Positions 54,940 to 64,000 of a stretch of 64,000 bases of DNA are shown in pieces (within the stretch, counting starts at the first letter, position 1; each line of letters starts with the position of its first letter). The notes beneath the pieces are model-generated. The model saw nothing but the letters and a program-made list of their open reading frames with translations, had not been told where the DNA came from and ran no database searches. Position numbers and translations under genes: made by a program. This DNA is from Eledone cirrhosa (lineage: Eukaryota; Mollusca; Cephalopoda; Octopoda; Eledonidae), in NCBI GenBank assembly GCA_964016885.1, contig OZ024740.1, positions 208,903,718-208,967,717 of the forward strand. Reading direction: 5' to 3'.

Positions 54940-57550
54940 ATAGGTACCCTTGTCCCACAAGCGACTCTGCAATTCGTCCACAGACGTGTTCTTTTGGGAA
55001 TTTGCAGCAGTTACTGTTCCCTTTCCCTATTGAGATGTGAAACGCGCATTTGGGGGCTTGACACACTTCTTCGCTCACTTGTACGAACGTATTTTCTCTC
55101 TCCACCACAGGTCGTTGTAATAACATGCACAGATGTCGCCATTAATATCTCTATATCACCCTAGGTGGCACCGACTCATTGTACCAGAACCCCGCCTCCA
55201 TTGGTGAAATGTGTCCCCTCTCCGCCATGGCCTTGATCGTGCGATGATGTCTCTCTATGATTCCTTTTCCACTCGGCCTGTACACCACTCTGAAGAGGCG
55301 GCTCACATTCCACCCATCGAGCATCTCTTTCAGCACCGAAACGCCGTGCTATTACTCCTCAACAGTTCATCCACAGAGCCCTGCTTCAAGAATATCTCTT
55401 TTAGCGTCCGTGCGATTTCCTTCACAGTCCCCGTTTTCATCTCCTTCCATATTGCCATCCACTCCGGTTCGCAATCGATTATCAAGAGATACGTCTCCTG
55501 TCAGCAGTGTGTCACATCCATTACCAATCGCTTCCAGTTGTACTCTTCTGGGATGTACCCGTCTCATGCATGGTCTCATCAACTAAAATATCGTCGATGT
55601 AGGAATTGGTGGCCTTCTTCATCATGTCCACCTTCCCCAGAATGGCCTTGAGAACAGACGCCATGATCTTTGGTGCTCAATTCAACCCAAACCCCAGCCT
55701 GGTCAGGCAGTATGTCAGGCCCTTATACTTGGTCAACTGATACTTCCACAGTTTCTCAAGCTACGTGTAACTGCAGATATGTCGATTTTAAGTCAACAAA
55801 CGTGGAGGCCCTCGTCATTTGTTTCCACTCTTGCAAGGTTTCCCCGCAGATATCTATGACATCGCCGCCTGTGTGACATGACACGTGTTCATTCAGTTCA
55901 TGAAAGTCCGGCACTGGCCTAATCTTGTTCTTCATTGGTTGCACTACTGCCATTAACGGCAACACTCCGCTCTTTATCTCCTCCATCCAGGGGATTAATA
56001 TGCCCTCCTCGATCCATCTTTGCACCTCTCCTTCAAACCAGCTTTCAGTGTATGCTGATAGCAGTTCTCTAACGTCGGGGGCTCTCCTTTCCAGTACCAC
56101 TCAACTGACCGTCGGACACAGCTATGAAATCCTTGTCCTGTATTGTATGAACAGCACATTTTTCTGCGCAGATCTTCCTGTTTCTCACTCACGGCGCATG
56201 GTGTTCCCCCGTTACCAAAGTCACTGTAACGCCCCCCCCCCCCCTAAGCAGCCAATCGCATCCACGCCCATTACAATATCCACCACGTTGTCGATCACGA
56301 TCGCCAGCACCCTTATTTTCATTCCTCGTACCGCAATCTCCACCTCACTGCTACCTCTGCATCTAATTTCCCTGCCGTTGACTACCCTTACACTACTCAT
56401 CTTGCTCCACTGTTTAACCACTCCCTGGTTCATTAATGTCCTTGTCCACAAGGGTTCGTAACAGCCACACGCCCCATCCAAGAACCTCCACTACGGGCAG
56501 GGACTGCAAGAGCGCCTCAACTCGCTTCCGGGGGTAGCTACCGGCGCAGTAACTCTTCTTTGACCGGTTCCCTGGTTGCAATTGTTGGAGTTGTGGCCTG
56601 CCCGCTCACATCGGTAGCAAATTATTTCAGGCTCCCTGCGGTCCCTTGCCATGTGAGGTCTCTGACATATGAAGTACGTGCCTCTGAACGCCTGCGGCCG
56701 GGCGTTCATGGGGTCTTTTCTCCCCTCGGCGTCCGTTGATCGCTGTCGACTGCTATGGGTTTTCGTTGCTGCTAACGCTGCAATATTCCACTCAACACCT
56801 CGTATCACTGCGCGAGTCTGTGTGATTAGCTCGCTCATAGCTATTTTGTTGCTACTCGGCAACTGTTGGAGCCTCACCGAAATTTCATCGGGGAAACCGT
56901 TCACGAACGCCATCCGCAGGGCCCTTTCAAGATTCGGCTAGTGTAACCAACCTCCAAATTTCCGCCGTGGACACGTCCACCTGCTCTCCCGTCCACCTCA
57001 CTTTGCCTAGCTTGGCGAAAGCAGCAGAAGGTCCCCCAGTGAATGCTTCCTTAAAGCGCTGCTCTATCTTCTCCGCGTTCAATTATTCTGACAAGTTGAT
57101 TTCGAGATATAATTGTTTCTACAGTTGGCACAAGGCCAGCAATTATCTCAGTGTATTACTGGTACTGTATTTTATCGACCCCGTAAGGATGAAAGGCAAA
57201 GTTAACCTCAGCCCGATTTGAACTCAGTCCGTAAAGGGACGTAACTGTGCTGCAAAGCATGGCGTCCGACCCTCTGCCGATACTGCCAATCCACCGCCAT
57301 ATAATGCTAACGCATCACCGTCAAGATACAGTGCCATGAGGCCAGCCACACTTTCGATGACTTGCAGTGTAGCAACCAATTTTATCTTTCTAATCCAGGC
57401 GATGTGTTCCCCCTCGCTACTGAAGTCTTTGACTACATTGCTACCTATTCTTATTTTCGTCTCCATATTGTCTGCGAGATCGGAGAAAGCAAATAATAAT
57501 TTAAAAAAAAAAACGATGCCTAAATTGTTTGTCGTGGGAAGCGTCTCCAC
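54940..57550 (-). pseudogene. Gypsy-type LTR retrotransposon remnant (gag, protease, RT, integrase)
   Basis: LTR-class retroelement, read 57550 to 54940. The gag N-terminus (57465-57301) is interrupted by a SINE and continues at 57112-56490, with zinc knuckle CYRCERAGHNSNNC (56615-56575). Protease-like frame 56481-56221: WSKMSSVRVVNGREI and IVIDNVVDIVMGVDAIG, while its N-terminal catalytic region is altered. RT 56100-55670: KNKIRPVPDFHELNEHV and TFVDLKSTYLQLHV, with catalytic YIDD near 55590. Soon after, the sequence is integrase-like (55570-55151: RLVMDVTHC, RTLKEIFLKQGSVDEL, RPSGKGIIERHHRTIK with the last catalytic Glu). RNase H is not found. Multiple stops and frameshifts occur. LTRs were not identified. 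Confidence 0.82.
57113..57300 (-). repeat. tRNA-derived SINE nested in gag
   Basis: Complete copy in reverse (GTTGGCACAAGGCCAGCAAT to GCCGATACTGCCAATCCACC). Candidate target-site duplication ATATAAT at both edges. Gag-like coding sequence resumes on either side. Confidence 0.9.
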
Positions 57551-57830
57551 ACGTGTCCAGATTGAATATCCCTGCGCGGATGGTCACCTGTTTTATGTCC
57601 GGTCAAAGAATATAGCAAGCCTCACGCACTCATTCATAGCAGTCAGGAACACACACGTCTGCACGGTACCTCCCCTACACTTTCGACACCCTCGCCCTCA
57701 AACCCTTTTCATGACAGCCTGTAAAAGGAGCACTTTATGCAAAGTCATATTTTTTTTAGAGAGAGAAGAGAAAGAGAGAACTGGGAACTGGTAAAGAGAT
57801 ATAAAAGAAGAATCGACTTCGAAAAGATGT
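57551..57830. other. Unassigned sequence beyond the Gypsy remnant
   Basis: May hold the 5' leader or LTR of the element, but no terminal repeat pair is seen in the window. Confidence 0.35.
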
Positions 57831-57945
57831 AAGACAAAGCTGATCTCGGCGGTATTAGAACTTGGAGCGCAGAACACCGGAAGCAATACAGTAAAGCATT
57901 CGATTCAATGTGCTAATGACCCTACCAATTTGTCGCCTTCATAAT
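57830..57945 (-). repeat. Diverged tRNA-derived SINE
   Basis: AAGCTGATCTCGGCGGTATT and AGTAAAGCATTCGATTCAAT follow the order of the reversed SINE head, with many changes. Confidence 0.5.
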
Positions 57946-58299
57946 AGTGTATCTAATAACAAAATATTAATGAAGGTTTAACGTGGTTCTAATAGTTATA
58001 TGATTCGAAAACTAACGGATTTGTCTCCCCTGCCTTTCTTCACAAGAATTTATCATTAATCTTCATAATTGTTTTCTCAATACAAGTGCAATTTTAATAA
58101 AGTAACTTTGGAAACAATAGCTAACACAGTTATAGGAAGTGTCTTAACCATTGCGTAATTATATGAAAACAGCAGCCTTCGCATAATTGGGGACTCACAA
58201 CACTGTACGTTAGACATTACGTAACTACATAAAAAAAAAACATTAGCATTTGTTGCATATATTAGCGAATGATGACCCACTCAGATGGCTGGTTATGCC

Positions 58300-58502
58300 A
58301 AACAGTCATTACTTATTTTATCTATTGGCGCGTAATTCTTAAATCGTTAATCGGATAAACGTTTATCAAGTCTTAATTAAATGTAATCTGCTGGCATTTC
58401 CCCGTGTTAAAAATTCACTAGAGGCTATCTTGATAAAAAGAAATAAAAACATAAACCAATGGCCAGTTGATAATAGATTGACATCCAAAACAGTTTCTAA
58501 AA
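58300..58502 (+). repeat. Unnamed dispersed repeat, copy 2 of 2
   Basis: Matches 45249-45455 in order and direction (CAGTCATTACTTATTTTATC to AAAACAGTTTCTAAAA). Confidence 0.75.
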
Positions 58503-58639
58503 CAACGTTTGATGTGGATGTTGTTGGTATTGTTGGTGTTTAGACATAGGTCTTTCAATATATCCATGGCAGTGTAAGTATGAATGTGTCTGTGTATAAG
58601 TATCATTGTATGCAACTGTGTGTGTGTATGAGAGAGAGG

Positions 58640-59000
58640 CTGAAATGTTCATAGGCTGACCAAGATACTCTTCAGATGAAGTTTATTATTATGACCAAAT
58701 GAAGGGCGGTGGATTGGCAGTATCGGTAGAGAGTCGGACGACATGCTATGCAGTATCGAGTTACGGTCCTTTATGGTTTAAGTTCAAATCCCATCGAGGT
58801 TAACTTTGCATTTCATCCTTACGGGGTCGATAAAATAAAGTACCAGTAATGCACTGGGGTCAATTTAATCTACTTTCCCCTCCCCTTAAAAAATTGCTGG
58901 CCTTGTGCTTAAAGTAGAAACAATTATTATGAAACAAATGAGATTTATTTTTCAACATAGTACGAAGCAAAACATCTTTTGCTTTCATTTGTTTGTATAT
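58640..59000. mobile_element. Mariner-derived fragment split by a SINE
   Basis: The end GGCTGAAATGTTCATAGGCT (58638-58657) and AAGTTTATTATTATGACCAA are followed by a SINE, then AAATGAGATTTATTTTTCAA and CATAGTACGAAG. Both parts resemble the 3' portion of the mariner remnant at 28105-28230. Confidence 0.6.
58705..58930 (+). repeat. tRNA-derived SINE, complete reference copy
   Basis: Head GGCGGTGGATTGGCAGTATC with an A-box-like region, B-box region AGTTCAAATCCCATCGAGG, body CTTTGCATTTCATCCTTACG, conserved end GTACCAGTAATGCACTGGGG, GCTGGCCTTGTGCTTAAAGT and an ATTATTAT tail. Inserted in the mariner fragment. Confidence 0.92.
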
Positions 59001-59004
59001 ATCG

Positions 59005-59181
59005 GGGTCGGCTAAAAAGTTCATAGATACTCTCATGGAATGACCAAATGAGGTTTATTTTTCAACATAGTCCCTGGAAAGAAACAAAGCTGTTATTAAT
59101 AAGAAGAGTTGAAATTAATGCATGCAAGATTTCACAAACATCACCTCATTCATAGTCAGCTTATGAACTTTTCAGCTTACC
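59005..59181. mobile_element. Mariner-type MITE (internally deleted)
   Basis: Ends GGTCGGCTAAAAAGTTCATA and TATGAACTTTTCAGCTTACC are inverted repeats of about 20 bases. Just inside the left end, GAGGTTTATTTTTCAACATA matches the mariner remnant's 3' UTR. About 177 bp, non-coding. Confidence 0.7.
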
Positions 59182-59223
59182 TTCGTATTTCTAGTTATCT
59201 GTTTGCATATTTCCATCAGTGTG

Positions 59224-59226
<3 letters not shown>

Positions 59227-59281
<55 letters not shown>

Positions 59282-59345
59282 AGTGTGTGTCAGTGTGTAT
59301 GTGTGTGTGTATGTGTGTGTGTATGTGTCTGTGTGTGTGCGCGTG
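59227..59345. repeat. (GT)n microsatellite
   Basis: GT run 59229-59280 followed by interrupted GTGTATGT. Confidence 0.97.
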
Positions 59346-59564
59346 CATCTATGTGAGCCTTTAGATTGAGAAGATGGCGGAGATAACTTCCTTTGTCCTG
59401 TCATGGAGTGAGCTAGTTTGATTGTCATAAATAAACACACCAAGATGATTATTTAGTTAACATTGTCATTTTTCCAGAGATTAAATTATGCAAAAAAATA
59501 ATAAATAAATAAATAAATAAATATTCAAAAGTATGTTTTGATAATTATTGGGTCGTCAAGTATG

Positions 59565-59625
59565 AAATTTGTAGAAATTTAAAAAAAAAACCCCAAAATT
59601 TCTACAAATTTCATACTTGCCGTTC
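59565..59625. repeat. Short hairpin
   Basis: CAAGTATGAAATTTGTAGAA and TTCTACAAATTTCATACTTG flank a run of A and C. About 24-base arms. Confidence 0.85.
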
Positions 59626-59804
59626 CAACAACATTAATAAAAATAAGACTACCTTTAAACAAGTGAAATATATTTTATCATAAAAATGTGTAGATGATAG
59701 CACAATCACCCAACAGGCCAGTTACAATGGCTGTTGTAACCGACTGCGGATTGACATGATTTATTGTTATATAATGGTGTACATTTAATTTTATACAAAT
59801 ATGT

Positions 59805-60006
59805 AAATATGTATGTATGTATATATGTGTTTGTGGATATGTATGTATGTATGCATGCATGCATGTATGTATGTATGTATGTATGTATGTATGTATGTAT
59901 GTATGTATGTATGTATGTATGTATGTGTGTATGTATGTATATATGTATGTATGTATGCATGCATGTATGTATGTATGCATGTATGTATGTATATATGTAT
60001 GTATGT
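59805..60006. repeat. (GTAT)n microsatellite
   Basis: About 200 bases of tetranucleotide repeat with GCAT interruptions. Confidence 0.97.
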
Positions 60007-60227
60007 TCTTCTGGTTTTATAATTTTACAAAGTTTTACCAATAGAGAGAGAGTCAGTTTCTAACACAAGACTCTCTCATTGGAATTTACACAACATCAAC
60101 TAGGTAGATATGTATGTCTGCATGCATGTGTAGATATGGATGTTATTGTATGTGTGGATGTGGATGTTTTGAGTTGTATGTGTGCATGTGTATATGCTTT
60201 GTATCTGTAAATGTGTATATGCAGTTA

Positions 60228-60605
60228 TTAGATGCAAAATTTTTGGAATGTTTTACATATTTTTACTGTTCCATTAATGGATTGTACTTGTAATTTCCTA
60301 ACTAGTTGTGTTCTTTCTGTTCCTGTGAAGCCTAGCTTCTCAAGATTTGTATTGAGGCAGTTACTAACATACCCCAGTGCCCCAATAATCACAGGCATAA
60401 ATCTGAAGGTGTAATCAGGGTGGAGTATCTGCAGATTTCTCATCAGTTCTCCTTTTCACTAATCTTTGATATTATATTGGCATCTGCTGGGCAGCTAATT
60501 TCCACTACTGTGCATGTTTTCTTCTCTCTGTCCCATATCATAATATCTGGTCTGTTATGCCTGCATTTTATTGGGGTTTTTACTGGAACATATGCAAGGG
60601 CCTTG
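60228..60605 (-). pseudogene. RLE-type LINE remnant, C-terminal endonuclease
   Basis: On the - strand, 60600 to about 60480 reads KCRHNRPDIMIWDREKKTC followed by VVEISCPADANI, the PD...E..CP core of a restriction-like endonuclease. After a break, 60443-60228 gives FRFMPVIIGALGYVSNCLN and a C-terminal helix. It is a different, more diverged family from the fragments at 42541 and 61740. RT is absent. Confidence 0.65.
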
Positions 60606-60870
60606 TTTCAGGGGGTACCAGGGGACAAGCCCCCCCCCCCCACTTTTTCAAACGTCTATGTTTTATTATTTGTTTATTTGATATAATAAATTCTTTTTAA
60701 GCTTCTTTTTTTATATCTGAACATCATTTGAATATTTAAAATTTAATTAGCGTAAAATGTTACTTATGTGATAGGGTGCGGGAAAGGCACCATAAGCAAT
60801 ACTAACATGCTCCTTTAAGAATCAACAAATGTTGGTTTGTCTCCCTCACATTTTAAAGGCAAACGAGGCC
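60606..60870. other. Unassigned repeat-like sequence
   Basis: C-rich run (60632-60644) in AGGGGACAAGCCCCCC, AT-rich middle, then CATGCTCCTTTAAGAATCAA. No gene seen. Confidence 0.35.
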
Positions 60871-60874
60871 TCTT

Positions 60875-61039
60875 ATGTATGTATGCATGTATGTACGTAT
60901 GTATACATGTATGTATGTATGTGACACTTATACGTACGACATACACACACGCGCATACATACGCGCGCACGCACACGCATACATACGCGCGCACACAGCA
61001 ACACTCATACATACAAACAAACACACACGCTACTCACTT

Positions 61040-61110
<71 letters not shown>
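60875..61110. repeat. (GTAT)n, (CACGCA)n and (AT)n microsatellites
   Basis: GTAT 60875-60920, CA/CG-rich 60942-61045, AT 61049-61109. Confidence 0.95.
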
Positions 61111-61111
<1 letters not shown>

Positions 61112-61194
61112 CCGTCATTACTGATACAAGATTACAAGATTATGTCAAATGTTGACTTTCAAGAGTTTGTATAGTTGAAGCCGTTCGTATTACA

Positions 61195-61372
61195 GTCCAG
61201 TATTATTATATTTGCTTTATAGCATAGAGCTATGGCTCTCCACGCTCTGAGCTTAAATCCCGCCGAGGTCAACCTTGCCTTTCATCCCCACGGAGTCAAC
61301 AAAAGAGAGTACCAGTAATGCGCTGGACCAGTCGCTGGATCCGTGCCAAAAGCAGAAAAATTATTATTATTA
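61195..61372 (+). repeat. tRNA-derived SINE, diverged
   Basis: GAGCTTAAATCCCGCCGAGG, CAACCTTGCCTTTCATCCCC, AGTACCAGTAATGCGCTGGA and a TTATTATTATTA tail. Confidence 0.8.
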
Positions 61373-61489
61373 AAGTTGTTTTCTTAAGGCCCGGTCGCTG
61401 GTGATGGTGATGGCGGCGGTGAGTTTTTTTTTGCGCGCGCGCGGGCACATAGAAATAATCGGGCTGGATGCCCGATCGCGCAGTTAAAC

Positions 61490-61725
61490 CACTGGGAGTG
61501 AAGAACCCCTAGCCCTTGTCAGGGCATTCTTCTAGGAGAAGGCATCTCAGGAAACTGGGTTAACTCCGACATAAAACCTGCGGCTCAGTAGTTGCCGTTG
61601 ATGTTGATTTTTTCTTCTTTTCGGGTTATAGCTACTGTCGCTCAGAGAGTGGGATTGGCTCAGTGCACAGTCTTTCCTCACTTTAAAAATATTCGTCACG
61701 CACAGGCATTGCACGAGTGCATTAA
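61490..61725 (-). repeat. Unnamed repeat family E, copy 4 (longest)
   Basis: Reverse of the 44640 copy: ACATAAAACCTGCGGCTCAG, TTTCGGGTTATAGCTACTGT, GAGTGGGATTGGCTCAGTGC, CACGCACAGGCATTGCACGA. It extends further, with AGAACCCCTAGCCCTTGTCA. Confidence 0.7.
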
Positions 61726-61739
61726 TAATTATTAATAGT

Positions 61740-62180
61740 GTATTATTATTATTATTATTATTATTATTGTTATTACTCTTTGAGTCTCAGTCCTTGATGT
61801 TAATTAACAGGAAAGTTTGTTGAAATGAATATCAAGCCACTACCTGCAGCCTCAGATATTCAGGACGTATCGGAGGGTTCTTGCTGTTCCCAGCAATCAT
61901 GCCTTTTGAAGCGTTCCAAAAAGCGTGAAGGGGCCAATTTTCTTTAACCATCCCTGGAAACTTTTTGAGATAGTCCCTAGTGTGCCTATGACAATCGGGA
62001 TCACTTTGACTTCATGGCAGTTCCAAATCCTTTTTACCTCCCACTTTAAGTCCTGGTATCGGTTAATTTTATAATATCGGTTAATTTTCTCCCCCTCCTT
62101 CTCTTGCACTCTCGTGTCGAATGGGCAGGCCACATCCACAATCAGGCACGATCTTTTTTCTTTGTACAAAACCAATTATT
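61740..62180 (-). pseudogene. 3' end of RLE-type LINE, mirrored copy
   Basis: Same fragment as 42541-42957 on the opposite strand: CLIVDVACPFDTRVQEKEGE, then a 9-codon duplication (NRYYKINRY), DLKWEVKRIWNCHEVKVI and PIVIGTLGTISKSFQGWLKK. It is flanked by ATT tracts (61740-61767 and 62177-62192). Confidence 0.78.
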
Positions 62181-62192
62181 ATTATTATTATT

Positions 62193-64000
62193 ATTGAATG
62201 CTATGGTTGACGGAGGCTCGGCTCTGTAAGGTATTGTAAATTTTGAACGCTATAACAATTGTAAATTGTTTAAAACTTAGACCAACTTGTAGACAAAACA
62301 CCCTCCTCCTCGTGAGAGGGGTCTTTCTGCCCGTTATTTGGCCCTTCGGGGTTAAATAACTGCTCATTGGGGTTTTGTACCCAATATTTATTTTTAACAA
62401 AAAAAACAACATGGCTACGAAAAAGAATTTGCATAGGTCACTCCCACTCATTCCGTCTTCTTTTTCCTCAATCGTCACTACAGCAGAGAGAAGATTGTCT
62501 CTCCCTCCCTTCTTTAAATGTGTCTCTCTCCCTCCCTTCTCTTTCGCAAGCGACGAAAGAAAAGAAAAGTCTCGTGCAAAGCGTGCAAGGTTTCTCCACG
62601 ACGACGACGACAGCGACGAAACAGGTGTGCGGGAAATACGAAAACCCAGTTCGTTCGTCTGACGTCGGGAATAATAGCAGTAGCAGCCGTAATAACAACA
62701 GCAACAGTGACAATGAAAACAACAGTAGCAGCCGCAACAGCATCACCAGCAGCATAAACAACAACAGCATTAGCAGCAGCAACACCAACAACAACCACAG
62801 CAACAGCGGCGGAGGCAGTAGTCGTAGTACCTGCAGCAACAACAAAAGTAACAGCAGCTCTTACGACAACAACAACAACAGCAGCAAAGAAAAACCAATC
62901 TCATTTGCAGGTATTGCGAAAAACTTGGAAACAATCCTCATAACAAATGAGGAATTAGAGGAAGCGAAGAAGATGGTGACAAAGACTGGACACCGAGCAA
63001 TCTGCAAGGCAGCGGAAAAATTTTTCGAAACCCAACAGCACTGTACGGTCACGTACCGTACAGTAAGTACAAAATCCCGTAGGGTGGAAAGAACCACAGA
63101 GGCTCAAATACAAAAAGCCTTGGGGTCTGTGTGGCAGCGGAAAACGCACATCACCCGAGGCAAAAAATATGCCACCGTAGACGTACTTTTTGCCACACCC
63201 CAGGAGGCAAAGGCCCAATCCGTAGTGACCCTAAGGAGCGAGGAAATGGTGTTGGTGCCCTCCTACTGCGGGCAAAAAATTGTGAGGGTCAAACTGACCC
63301 ACGTCCCCCCCCCCCCCCCCCGGAATGGCCCCTTCTTGGCTGGCCGCGTCTGTCCTCGTCGGAATCGAGGACAAAACAACTGTACTGCAAGTACAGAAAA
63401 AAGTAAGAGAAGATTGGGTCGGCACCTCCATTGAGATGCTAATCCAAACCAACCAGGAGTGCATCGAAGCTATCCCGGATGTTATAGACTTCGATAACGG
63501 CACTCAACTGCCCATAAGTGTTGAAGGAAAACGCCCGAAATGCTTTCGCTGTGGATCGAAGACTCACCTCAGGGCCTTCTGCAACGAGAAGACCCTGAGA
63601 AAGGAGAAAACCCCCCTCCTTCCGAAACCGGCTCCACGGCTACCAGCAACAGGACAAGCGCCAACCAGGAACGATAGGTCCGTGGCACCCATACCCACGC
63701 CACGGAAATCAAAAACAGCAGCAGCAGTGGAAATATTAACAACAACAACAGCAATACCAAATGCAGCTGCAACAGAGACTCCAGTGCAAACATCACCAAC
63801 AACAACAAGTGAAAGAGTGGAGCTGGTACCCCTCCCCGACCTCACAGAATCAGACATGGAGTGTGAGGTGGGAGAGGGATGGCAAAAGGTCGTAAGAAGG
63901 CACAAACGCAGAAACAGCGCATCGTCGCCTTTGAAAAGAGAGGATAGAAATGAGAAAAGGGTAAAGTCTACTGCAAAGAGACCCACAGCAGCAACACCAC
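62193..64000 (+). pseudogene. Tx1/L1-type LINE copy D, 5' end and ORF1 (continues past window)
   Basis: 5' leader 62193-62410 matches the reverse of 42300-42505. ORF1 starts near 62411 (MATKKNLHRSLPLIPSSFSS) and shifts frame early. The frame 62367-63434 covers a Ser/Asn-rich tract (62650-62890), FAGIAKNLETILITNEELEE, the RRVERTTEAQIQKALGSVWQ region and YCGQKIVRVKLTHVPP. A C run at 63306-63320 breaks the frame. The zinc knuckle CFRCGSKTHLRAFC lies at 63541-63582, then a Gln/Asn/Thr-rich part. ORF1 in this group is an RNA-binding protein of the retrotransposition particle (family knowledge). ORF2 would follow beyond 64000. Confidence 0.88.

Noticed and set aside
59678..60063. Open frames of MYVC or HTYI repeats
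   Set aside because: They are products of the (GTAT)n tract in all frames.

Overview
This is nuclear DNA from an animal, most likely a cephalopod and probably an octopod. The gene at the left end has short exons, long AT-rich introns and GT-AG splice sites. The whole window carries dense tRNA-derived SINEs of the type known from octopus and squid, with ends such as ATAAAATAAAGTACCAGTAATGCACTGG. Microsatellites (AC, AT, AAT, GTAT) are very frequent. No prokaryotic signals, RNA genes or CRISPR arrays were found. The species call is an inference from repeat types.

1-11.8 kb: the 3' half of one host gene on the + strand. Nine exons encode the last 421 residues of an importin-4-like nuclear import receptor. 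Every junction keeps the reading frame. One intron (5815-6574) has the hallmarks of a minor-class (U12) intron. The other introns hold SINEs, a MITE copy, tandem repeats and dinucleotide runs.

11.8-23.9 kb: 3' UTR and intergenic DNA. It holds SINE copies, two miniature inverted-repeat families and a short repeat pair flanking a tandem 33-mer. No gene is supported.

24-44.6 kb: mostly decayed retrotransposons. In order these are a CR1/Jockey-like LINE 3' end (-), a mariner remnant (-), an RTE-like LINE (-), and three Tx1/L1-type LINE copies A, B and C, all on the - strand and nearly head to tail. A 3' fragment of a LINE with a restriction-like endonuclease (RLE) lies between B and C.

45-49 kb: two adjacent long near-perfect palindromes (arms about 171 and 146 bp), microsatellites, a repeat with an internally duplicated module, and a short GC-rich segment that could fold.

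49-57.6 kb: a Penelope-like element (-) with reverse transcriptase and GIY-YIG domains, a CR1/Jockey-like LINE (+) related to the one at 24 kb, and a broken Gypsy-type LTR element (-) with a SINE inserted in its gag region.

57.6-64 kb: mariner-derived pieces, two more RLE-LINE fragments, and the start of a fourth Tx1 copy (D, +) that runs off the window. D and B share the same RLE-fragment/Tx1 junction, in inverted orientation.

Apart from the importin gene, nearly every long open frame is transposon-derived or a microsatellite artefact. I found no coherent new multi-gene system. The best candidates for something undescribed are the twin palindromes, one of which contains a hammerhead-like core, and the mirrored Tx1/RLE composite.
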